The position numbers and the translations under genes are program-made. Positions 26,101 through 36,030 of a stretch of DNA of 64,000 nucleotides are shown here, in pieces. Position 1 is the stretch's first letter; every line of letters begins with the position of its first letter. A model generated the notes under the pieces. That model saw nothing but the letters and a program-made list of their open reading frames with translations, did not search any database and was not told the DNA's origin. The stretch comes from Motacilla alba alba (taxonomy: Eukaryota; Chordata; Aves; Passeriformes; Motacillidae). Location: assembly GCF_015832195.1 (NCBI RefSeq), contig NC_052030.1:8575439-8639438 (forward strand). The letters are read 5' to 3'.

Positions 26101-27143
26101 AGGATGATGAAGGTGAGGATGATGAAGATGAGGCCGAAGGTGAGGCCGAAGATGAGGATGATGAAGATGAGGCCGAAGATGAGGATGATGAACGTGAGGC
26201 CGAAGGTGAGGCCGAAGATGAGGATGATGAAGGTGGGGCCGAAGATGAGGATGATGAAGGTGAGGCCGAAGGTGAGGATGATGAAGGTGAGGCCGAAGGT
26301 GAGGATGATGAAGGTGAGGATGATGAAGATGAGGATGATGAAGGTGAGGCCGAAGGTGAGGCCGAAGATGAGGATGATGAAGATGAGGCCGAAGATGAGG
26401 ATGATGAAGGTGAGGCCGAAGGTGAGGATGATGATGGTGAGGCCGAAGGTGAGGATGATGATGGTTAGGCCGAAGGTGAGGCCGAAGATGAGGATGATGA
26501 AGGTGAGGCCGAAGGTGAGGATGATGAAGGTGAGGCCGAAGATGAGGATGATGATGGTGAGGCCGAAGATGAGGATGATGAAGGTGAGGCCGAAGGTGAG
26601 GATGATGAAGGTGAGGCCGAAGATGAGGATGATGAAGGTGAGGCCGAAGGTGAGGCCGAAGATGAGGATGATGATGGTGAGGCCGAAGATGAGGCCGAAG
26701 ATGAGGATGATGATGGTGAGGCCGAAGATGAGGATGATGATGGTGAAGCCGAAGATGAGGATGATGAAGGTGAGGCCGAAGGTGACGCCGAAGATGAGGA
26801 TGATGACGGTGAGGCCGAAGATGAGGATGATGAAGGTGAGGCCGAAGGTGAGGCCGAAGATGAGGATGATGATGGTGAGGCCGAAGGTGAGGATGATGAA
26901 GGTGAGGCCGAAGGTGAGGATGATGATGGTCAGGCCGAAAGTGAGGATGATGAAGGTGAGGATGATGAAGATGAGGATGATGATGGTGAGGCCGAAGGTG
27001 AGGCCGAAGATGAGGATGATGAAGATGAGGCCGAAGATGAGGATGATGAAGGTGAGGCCGAAGGTGAGGATGATGATGGTGAGGCCGAAGGTGAGGATGA
27101 TGATGGTGAGGCCGAAGGTGAGGATGATGATGGTTAGGCCGAA
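23188..27143 (+). repeat. 27-bp acidic-codon minisatellite, arm 1 (purine-rich strand on +)
   Basis: About 3.95 kb of tandem units close to GGTGAGGCCGAA followed by GATGAGGATGATGAA (27 bp), roughly 145 units. Common variants are GAT to GGT before GAGGATGAT, GAA to GAT at the unit end, and an extra 12-bp GGTGAGGCCGAA module. Higher-order repeats of 393 bp are visible (24.55 and 24.95 kb), and a longer copy has a 1,286-bp offset (25,177 versus 26,463). In one frame the unit reads Gly-Glu-Ala-Glu-Asp-Glu-Asp-Asp-Glu; other frames give Met/Arg/Lys-rich or Ser/Pro/Ala-rich peptides and are equally open. TAG-bearing units (GGTTAGG) at 25,177, 26,463 and 27,132 and a 1-bp deletion near 25,889 break the acidic frame. 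I call it a non-coding satellite. Confidence 0.9.
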
Positions 27144-28143
27144 NNNNNNNNNNNNNNNNNNNNNNNNNNNNNNNNNNNNNNNNNNNNNNNNNNNNNNNNN
27201 NNNNNNNNNNNNNNNNNNNNNNNNNNNNNNNNNNNNNNNNNNNNNNNNNNNNNNNNNNNNNNNNNNNNNNNNNNNNNNNNNNNNNNNNNNNNNNNNNNNN
27301 NNNNNNNNNNNNNNNNNNNNNNNNNNNNNNNNNNNNNNNNNNNNNNNNNNNNNNNNNNNNNNNNNNNNNNNNNNNNNNNNNNNNNNNNNNNNNNNNNNNN
27401 NNNNNNNNNNNNNNNNNNNNNNNNNNNNNNNNNNNNNNNNNNNNNNNNNNNNNNNNNNNNNNNNNNNNNNNNNNNNNNNNNNNNNNNNNNNNNNNNNNNN
27501 NNNNNNNNNNNNNNNNNNNNNNNNNNNNNNNNNNNNNNNNNNNNNNNNNNNNNNNNNNNNNNNNNNNNNNNNNNNNNNNNNNNNNNNNNNNNNNNNNNNN
27601 NNNNNNNNNNNNNNNNNNNNNNNNNNNNNNNNNNNNNNNNNNNNNNNNNNNNNNNNNNNNNNNNNNNNNNNNNNNNNNNNNNNNNNNNNNNNNNNNNNNN
27701 NNNNNNNNNNNNNNNNNNNNNNNNNNNNNNNNNNNNNNNNNNNNNNNNNNNNNNNNNNNNNNNNNNNNNNNNNNNNNNNNNNNNNNNNNNNNNNNNNNNN
27801 NNNNNNNNNNNNNNNNNNNNNNNNNNNNNNNNNNNNNNNNNNNNNNNNNNNNNNNNNNNNNNNNNNNNNNNNNNNNNNNNNNNNNNNNNNNNNNNNNNNN
27901 NNNNNNNNNNNNNNNNNNNNNNNNNNNNNNNNNNNNNNNNNNNNNNNNNNNNNNNNNNNNNNNNNNNNNNNNNNNNNNNNNNNNNNNNNNNNNNNNNNNN
28001 NNNNNNNNNNNNNNNNNNNNNNNNNNNNNNNNNNNNNNNNNNNNNNNNNNNNNNNNNNNNNNNNNNNNNNNNNNNNNNNNNNNNNNNNNNNNNNNNNNNN
28101 NNNNNNNNNNNNNNNNNNNNNNNNNNNNNNNNNNNNNNNNNNN
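27144..28143. other. Assembly gap of exactly 1,000 N
   Basis: The run of N is exactly 1,000 bases, which suggests a placeholder length. Satellite lies on both sides in opposite orientations, so both the true size and the join are unknown. Any ORF drawn across the gap is an artefact. Confidence 0.99.
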
Positions 28144-31100
28144 GGCCTCATCTTCATCATCCTCATCTTCATCATCCTCATCTTCATCAGCCTCATCTTC
28201 ATAATCTTCATCATCTTCATCACCTTCATCTTCATCACCTTCATCTTCATCCTCATCCTCATCATCCTCATCATCATCATCATCTTCATCATCCTCATCT
28301 TCATCATCCTCACCTTCATCATCCTCACCTTCGGCCTCACCTTCATCATCCTCACCTTCGGCCTCACCTTCGTCATCCTCATCTTCGGCCTCATCTTCGG
28401 CCTCACCATCATCATCCTCATCTTTGGCCTCATTTTCATCATCCTCATCTGCGGCCTCACCTTCGGCCTCACCATCATCATCCTCATCTTCATCATCCTC
28501 ACCTTCATCATCCTCACCTTCGGCCTCACCATCATCTACCTCACCTTCGGCCTCACCATCATCATCCTCATCATCGGCCTCACCTTCATCATCCTCATCT
28601 TCGGCCTCATCTTCATCATCCTCATCTTCTTCATCCTCACCTTCATCATCCTCATCTTCGGCCTCACCATCATCATCCTCATCTTTGGCCTCACCTTCAT
28701 CATCCTCATTTTCGGCCTCATCTTCATCATCCTCATCTTCGGCCTCACCTTCGGCCTAACCATCATCATCCTCATCTTCATCATCCTCACCTTCATCATC
28801 CTCATCTTCGGCCTCACCTTCATCATCCTCATCTTCGGCCTCACCATCATCATCCTCATCTTCGGCCTCACCTTCGGCCTCACCTTCATCATCCTCATCT
28901 TCGGCCTCATCTTCATCATCCTCATCTTCGGCCTCACCTTCGGCCTCACCATCATCATCCTCATCTTCGGCCTCACCTTCATCATCCTCACCTTCGGCCT
29001 CATCTTCATCATCCTCATCTTCGGCCTCACCATCATCATCCTCATCTTCGGCCTCACCTTCATCATCCTCACCTTCGGCCTCACCTTCATCATCCTCATC
29101 TTCGGCCTCACCTTCGGCCTAACCATCATCATCCTCATCTTCATCATCCTCACCTTCATCATCCTCATCTTCGGCCTCACCTTCATCATCCTCATCTTCG
29201 GCCTCACCATCATCATCCTCATCTTCGGCCTCACCTTCGGCCTCACCTTCATCATCCTCATCTTCGGCCTCATCTTCATCATCCTCATCTTCGGCCTCAC
29301 CTTCGGCCTCACCTTCATCATCCTCATCTTCATCATCCTCACCTTCATCATCCTCATCTTCGGCCTCACCTTCATCATCCTCATCTTCGGCCTCACCATC
29401 ATCATCCTCATCTTCGGCCTCACCTTCGGCCTCATCTTCATCATCCTCATCTTCATCATCCTCATCTTCATCATCCTCACCTTCGGCCTCATCTTCGGCC
29501 TCACCTTCATCATCCTCATCTTCGGCCTCACCTTCATCATCCTCATCTTCGGCCTCATCTTCATCATCCTCATCTTCGGCCTCACCTTCGGCCTCACCAT
29601 CATCATCCTCACGTTCGGCCTCATCTTCAGCCTCACCTTCATCATCCGCAGCTTCGTCCTCACCATCATTATCCTCATCTTCGGCCTCACCTTCATCATC
29701 CTCATCTTCGGCCTCATCTTCATCATCCTCGTCTTCATCATCATCTTCATCATCATCTTCATCATCATCATCATCCTCATCTTCATCATCCTCATCTTCA
29801 TCATCCTCATCTTCATCCTCACCTTCATCATCCTCATCTTCGGCCTCACCTTCATCATCCTCATATTCGGCCTCACCTTCATCATCCTCATCTTCGGCCT
29901 CATCTTCATCATCCTCGTCTTCATCATCATCTTCATCATCATCTTCATCATCATCATCATCCTCATCTTCATCATCCTCATCTTCATCAGCCTCATCTTC
30001 ATAATCTTCATCATCTTCATCACCTTCATCTTCATCACCTTCATCTTCATCCTCATCCTCATCATCCTCATCATCATCATCATCTTCATCATCCTCATCT
30101 TCATCATCCTCACCTTCGGCCTCACCTTCATCATCCTCATCTTCGGCCTCACCTTCGGCCTCACCATCATCATCCTCATCTTCGGCCTCACCGTCATCAT
30201 CCTCATCTTCGGCCTCACCTTCGGCCTCACCATCATCATCCTCACGTTCGGCCTCATCTTCAGCCTCACCTTCATCATCCTCATCTTCGGCCTCACCTTC
30301 ATCATCCTCACCTTCGGCCTCACCTTCATCATCCTCATCTTCGGCCTCACCTTCGGCCTCACCTTCATCATCCTCATCATCGGCCTCACCTTCGTCCTCA
30401 CCATCATCATCCTCATCTTCGGCCTCACCTTCATCATCCTCATCATCGGCCTCACCTTCGTCCTCACCATCATCATCCTCATCTTCGGCCTCACCTTGTT
30501 CATCCTCATATATTCGGCCTCACCTTCATCATCCTCATTTTCGGCCTCATCTTCATCATCCTCGTCTTCATCATCATCTTCATCATCATCTTCATCATCA
30601 TCATCATCCTCATCTTCATCATCCTCATCTTCATCATCCTCATCTTCATCATCCTCATCTTCAGCCTCACCTTCATCATCCTCATCTTCGGCCTCATCTT
30701 CATCATCCTCATCTTCATCATCCTCATCTTCATCAGCCTCATCTTCATAATCTTCATCATCTTCGTCACCTTCATCTTCATCACCTTCATCTTCATCCTC
30801 ATCCTCATCATCCTCATCATCATCATCATCTTCATCATCCTCATCTTCATCATCCTCACCTTCATCATCCTCACCTTCGGCCTCACCTTCATCATCCTCA
30901 CCTTCGGCCTCACCTTCGTCATCCTCATCTTCGGCCTCATCTTCGGCCTCACCATCATCATCCTCATCTTTGGCCTCATTTTCATCATCCTCATCTGCGG
31001 CCTCACCTTCGGCCTCACCATCATCATCCTCATCTTCATCATCCTCACCTTCATCATCCTCACCTTCGGCCTCACCATCATCTACCTCATCTTCGGCCTC

Positions 31101-33556
31101 ACCATCATCATCCTCATCATCGGCCTCACCTTCATCATCCTCATCTTCGGCCTCATCTTCATCACCCTCATCTTCTTCATCCTCACCTTCATCATCCTCA
31201 TCTTCGGCCTCACCATCATCATCCTCATCTTTGGCCTCACCTTCATCATCCTCATTTTCGGCCTCATCTTCATCATCCTCATCTTCGGCCTCACCTTCGG
31301 CCTCACCTTCATCATCCTCATCTTCATCATCCTCACCTTCATCATCCTCACCTTCGGCCTCACCTTCATCATCCTCACCTTCGGCCTCACCTTCATCATC
31401 CTCATCTTCGGCGTCACCTTCGGCCTAACCATCATCATCCTCACCTTCGGCCTCACCATCATCATCCTCACCTTCGGCCTCACCTTCATCATCCTCATCT
31501 TCGGCCTCATCTTCATCATCCTCATCTTCGGCCTCACCTTCGGCCTCACCATCATCATCCGCATCTTCATCATCCTCACCTTCATCATCCTCACCTTCAT
31601 CATCCTCACCTTCGGCCTCACCTTCATCATCCTCATCTTCGGCTTCACCTTGGGCCTGACCATCATCATCCTCACCTTCGGCCTCACCTTCATCATCCTC
31701 ATCTTCGGCCCCACCTTCATCATCCTCATCTTCGGCCTCACCTTCGGCCTCACCTTCATCATCCTCATCTTCGGCCTCACCTTCATCATCCTCATCTTCG
31801 GCCTCATCTTCGGCCACACCTTCATCATCCTCATCTTCGGCCTCACCTTCGGCCTCGCCATCATCATCCTCATCTTCGGCCTCACCTTCATCATCCTCAT
31901 CATCATCCTCACCTTCGGCCTCACCTTCATCATCCTCACCTTCGGCCTCACCATCATCATCCTCATCTTCGGCCTCACCATCATCATCCTCATCTTCGGC
32001 CTCATCTTCGGCCTCACCATCATCATCCTCATCTTCGGCCTCATCTTCGGCCTCACCATCATCATCCTCATCTTCGGCCTCACCTTCATCATCCTCACCT
32101 TCGGCCTCATCTTCATCATCCTCATCTTCGGCCTCACCATCATCATCCTCATCTTCGGCCTCACCTTCATCATCCTCACCTTCGGCCTCACCTTCATCAT
32201 CCTCATCTTCGGCCTCACCTTCGGCCTAACCATCATCATCCTCACCTTCGGCCTCACCATCATCATCCTCACCTTCGGCCTCACCTTCATCATCCTCATC
32301 TTCGGCCTCATCTTCATCATCCTCATCTTCGGCCTCACCTTCGGCCTCACCTTCATCATCCTCATCTTCATCATCCTCACCTTCATCATCCTCATCTTCG
32401 GCCTCATCTTCATCATCCTCATCTTCTTCATCCTCACCTTCATCATCCTCATCTTCGGCCTCACCATCATCATCCTCATCTTCGGCCTCATCTTCATCAT
32501 CCTCATCTTCATCATCCTCACCTTCATCATCCTCACCTTCGGCCTCACCTTCGTCATCCTCATCTTCGGCCTCACCTTCATCATCCTCATCTTCATCATC
32601 CTCATCTTCATCCTCATCTTCATCTTCATCATCCTCCTCTTGCTCTTCATCCTCATCTTCATATTCATCATCATCATCTGCATCATCCTCATCTTCATCA
32701 TCCTCATCTTCGGCCTCACCATCATCATCCTCATCTTGGGCCTCACCTTCATCATCCTCACCTTCGGCCTCACCTTCATCATCCTCATCTTCATCATCCT
32801 CACCTTCATCATCCTCATCTTCGGCCTCATCTTCATCATCCTCATCTTCTTCATCCTCACCTTCATCATCCTCATCTTCGGCCTCACCATCATCATCCTC
32901 ATCTTCGGCCTCATCTTCATCATCCTCATCTTCATCATCCTCACCTTCATCATCCTCACCTTCGGCCTCACCTTCGTCATCCTCATCTTCGGCCTCACCT
33001 TCATCATCCTCATCTTCATCATCCTCATCTTCATCCTCATCTTCATCTTCATCATCCTCCTCTTGCTCTTCATCCTCATCTTCATATTCATCATCATCAT
33101 CTGCATCATCCTCATCTTCATCATCCTCATCTTCGGCCTCACCATCATCATCCTCATCTTGGGCCTCACCTTCATCATCCTCATCTTCGGCCTCATCTTC
33201 ATCATCCTCATCTTCGGCCTCACCATCATCATCCTCATCTTCGGCCTCACCTTCATCATCCTCATCTTCGGCCTCACCTTCGGGCTGACCATCATCATCC
33301 TCATCTTCGGCCTCACCATCATCATCCTCATCTTCGGCCTCACCATCATCATCCTCATCATCGGCCTCACCTTCATCATCCTCATCTTCGGCCTCATCTT
33401 CATCATCCTCGTCTTCATCATCATCTTCATCATCATCTTCATCATCCTCATCATCCTCATCTTCATCCTCCTCATCTTCATCATCCTCATCTTCATCGTC
33501 GTCTTCATCAGCCTCATCGTCATCCACCTCATCCTCATCATTCTCATCTTCATCTA
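28144..33556 (-). repeat. 27-bp acidic-codon minisatellite, arm 2 (purine-rich strand on -)
   Basis: About 5.4 kb of the reverse complement of the arm 1 family: GGCCTCACCTTCATCATCC and related words, mixed with simpler CATCATCCTCATCTT tracts. It has its own higher-order structure: 28,144-28,759 recurs at about 30,690-31,305 (offset 2,546 bp) with few changes, and a segment with TGCTCTTCATCC and TATTCATCATCATC recurs at an offset of 423 bp (32,641 and 33,064). Units carrying GGCCTAACC (28,753; 29,117; 31,422; 32,223) are reverse complements of the TAG-bearing units in arm 1. The outer end is a more varied acidic stretch ending at about 33,556. On the minus strand a 444-codon frame starts at 33,560, with stop codons in all three frames not far upstream and no recognised partner domain. 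Confidence 0.9.
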
Positions 33557-33686
33557 GCATCTGCAGGCAAACCTTACCCTTGCCCTTTGGACCTGCAATC
33601 CCATCGTCATGGGCAACATTTTTGCTGTCTTGATGGAGGCGATGCTTTCGTCATTATCAGCAATTATTCTAAATTAAAGGAACAAA
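33557..33686. other. Unique right flank of the satellite
   Basis: A short ordinary-complexity sequence separates the satellite end from the CR1 copy. Read on the minus strand, it stays open into the acidic repeat for about 36 codons, but it is preceded by three closely spaced stop codons and has no start of its own. I do not recognise it. Confidence 0.5.
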
Positions 33687-34325
33687 TCACGGAATCACAG
33701 AATTTCCAGGCTGGAAGAGACCTTTAAGATCATCCAGTCCAAGCCATGCTCTAACACCTCAACTAGATCATGGCACCCAGTGCCACACCCAGGCTTTTTT
33801 TAAACACATCCTGGCATGGAGACTCCACCACCTCCCTGGGCAGATGATTCCAGGATTTGCCCGCTCTTTCTGTGGAAATCTTCCTCCTTAATTCCAGCCT
33901 GGATCTCCCTTGGCGCAGCTTGAGACCGTGTCCTCTTGTTCTGTCTGTGGTTGCCCAGAGAAAGAGACTGACCCCAGCTCAGCACAGCCCCCCTTCAGGA
34001 GGTGAGGAGAGTGACAAGGTCACCTCTGAGTCTCCCCAGCTCAGCACAGCCACCCTTCAGGAGGCTGAGGAGAGTGACAAGGTCACCTCTGAGTCTCCCC
34101 AGCTCAGCACAGCCACCCTTCAGGAGGCTGAGGAGAGTGACAAGGTCACCTCTGAGTCTCCCCAGCTCAGCACAGCCACCCTTCAGGAGATGAGGAGAGT
34201 GACAAGGTCACCTCTGAGTCTCCTTTTCTCCAGGCTGAACACCCCCAGCTCCCTCGGTCGTTCTTCACACAGCTCGTGTTCCAAGCGCCTCTCCAGCCTC
34301 GTTGCAGCTTGTCAGCTTCATTAAA
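33687..34325 (-). mobile_element. CR1 LINE fragment with internal tandem expansion
   Basis: Antisense CR1 blocks run from left to right: CACGGAATCACAGAATTTCC, GGCTGGAAGAGACCTTTAAG, ATCATCCAGTCCAAGCC, GGCACCCAGTGCCACACCCAG, CATGGAGACTCCACCACCTC, CTTCCTCCTTAATTCCAGCC and GAGACCGTGTCCTCTTGTTC. The copy is longer than the others here. A 63-bp block in its right half is tandemly repeated and annotated separately. It begins about 130 bp from the satellite end. Confidence 0.9.
33978..34228. repeat. 63-bp tandem repeat, about four copies, inside the CR1
   Basis: CTCAGCACAGCC starts at 33,978, 34,040, 34,103 and 34,166, giving spacings of 62, 63 and 63 bp. Copies are almost identical, and each contains GAGAGTGACAAGGTCACCTC. 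The first spacing differs by one base. This is a recent local expansion within a retrotransposon, in a region already prone to tandem repeats. Confidence 0.95.
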
Positions 34326-35010
34326 GAACAAAAAGGAAAGTCGGTGGATAGTTGTACTAAGAAAAAAATGTCGGGCAAAGTGGCTTTGCCTCTTGCTATT
34401 TAAGGTTTGGAAACACAATTCATCCAAGTAAATCAGCATCGAAGCAATGCAAATTAACCAATTGACTGGTCACAACAACTTTGATTATAACAAATTTTTT
34501 AAACAAAATTATTAGTAATATTTTAATAGTTAAGGTTTCCAATGTTTTAAACAACGGGTAGTCTTTTAAATCTGTAAGAAGGGGAGGCATGGTGATTGGG
34601 GAATCCTTCACCTCTCTGTACATGTAATTGTCTACTGAAGGGAAAAAGCAATAATGAATCAGGTCTGTAAAACTGAATTATGTAGATTGTACTGAAAATA
34701 CCCTTCTTTAGATAAATTTGGTCCTTTCTTTTTGCAAACTACTGCCCAATACACGGTACAAGCTCAAATAAGAGTTGCAAGACAATACAGGCACGATTGA
34801 TGCTTTCCTTCAGAGTCCTCACCAGGCAGGCACAGCAGATCATGTTACCAAAGGCAGAAAAACAGAATTCTGAGAAACAAACTTAGGAAATTATTTCTAT
34901 ATGCTTTTTGATCATCTAAAATCTCTGCAAGGGGTGGCAGGAACAGAAGGGATTTGGAAAAAAAATTGGAGCCATATTTTCCAAGAATCTCAGTATCCAT
35001 TCTGCAAGAA

Positions 35011-35264
35011 AGACCCTCAAATGCATCCACAGCAATGTCTTTCACTGTGCTGCTGCGCTCCTGAGGTTGCTCTGTATCACATCTACTCACTTGCAGTTCT
35101 GTTGCACTGACCCCAGGCTACTGCTCATTTCATGTGTTCATTAGGCCAATGCTCAGCAGTTTCCTCATTCATAATATTGAAGAAGCCACCAATGAAATTA
35201 AATATAAGTAACACAGCCTGCATATTTCACATATTTATATATAATCTAGATATTAACACTTCTG
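35011..35264 (-). repeat. Right member of the inverted non-satellite pair
   Basis: This segment aligns in reverse complement with 22,937-23,188, including CCAATGCTCAGCAGTTTCCT and TTGAAGAAGCCACCAATGAA. It has lost nearly all the CpGs of the left copy, mostly to TG or CA, and carries stop codons in the frames that are open on the left. It lies outside the satellite, about 1.45 kb beyond its right end. Homology stops abruptly at both ends. Confidence 0.8.
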
Positions 35265-36020
35265 TATTTAATTCAACATTGTTATTAGTATTTCCGGAGT
35301 AAAATTAGGGTACAAGCTGCTGTTCATGAAGCCCTACTTCAAGCAATAATATAAAATGAACAATATTTAAACATTGCAGAATAAATTTGAACCACATGGT
35401 TAAAGTGTATGACATATCAGCTGCTAATACTAATTGCAATATGAAGAACTCTATGGCAAAGCTAAAAAATAGATTTCACTGCTCATCAGTACCGAAAGCA
35501 AAAAACACTTTTAAAATGTTACTGGCTAAAATGAAGGAATTCCTGCATTAACAATGGATTCATTCATGTGATAGTGAGTTAAGAAACTATTTCCTCTGTT
35601 TCATCTTGGGTTATCTATTATATTAAAGACTTACCTAAGTTACAAGATCTGACTGGCACTTTTAATTAATCACCTTAAAACAGTCATTTTCCACATTCAA
35701 CTACTAGTATAGGATCTATTTAATTAGCAGATTAAGGGCTTTAGCTGTCCCTGCCTGTTTACATAAGAGTTACCATTAAAGTCAGTGCTAACAGAGCAAA
35801 TCAGCGAGGATATCAGAGACAAACCATAATAGACTTGTCCCTCTCTGAACACCAGCTGCTACCCTGTGCCCTCTGTGGAGTCAGCAAATCAAAAATGTAG
35901 GAGGCAGGAGACGGATGATTCTGACAAAATCCCCCACATTTTGGGCCCTGCTGAACTTATGTTGAAACAGAACTGATTCATAACTCGACATTTCCTGATA
36001 ATTTCCTCTTCTCATACAAG

Positions 36021-36030
36021 GTCACGTGAC
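36021..36030. promoter_or_regulatory. Palindromic E-box of CLEAR/USF type
   Basis: GTCACGTGAC is a perfect 10-bp palindrome matching the extended E-box bound by TFEB/TFE3 and USF proteins. It lies about 5.9 kb upstream of the XBP1 start codon. ACAAGGTCA, an ERR-like half site, overlaps its left side. A single short motif can occur by chance. Confidence 0.3.

Noticed and set aside
25179..30750. Very long frames on both strands that cross the N gap
   Set aside because: They include about 333 unknown codons from the 1,000 N and join arms of opposite orientation. The translation is meaningless across the gap.
22397..33556. Regularly spaced repeats that might suggest a CRISPR array
   Set aside because: There are no unique spacers; the units are contiguous, and this is a vertebrate genome with introns and CR1 elements.
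34845..35110. Small frames in the right inverted copy that resemble frames in the left copy
   Set aside because: The similarity is explained by DNA homology of the inverted pair; the right copy has stops in the matching frame, so there is no sign of coding constraint.
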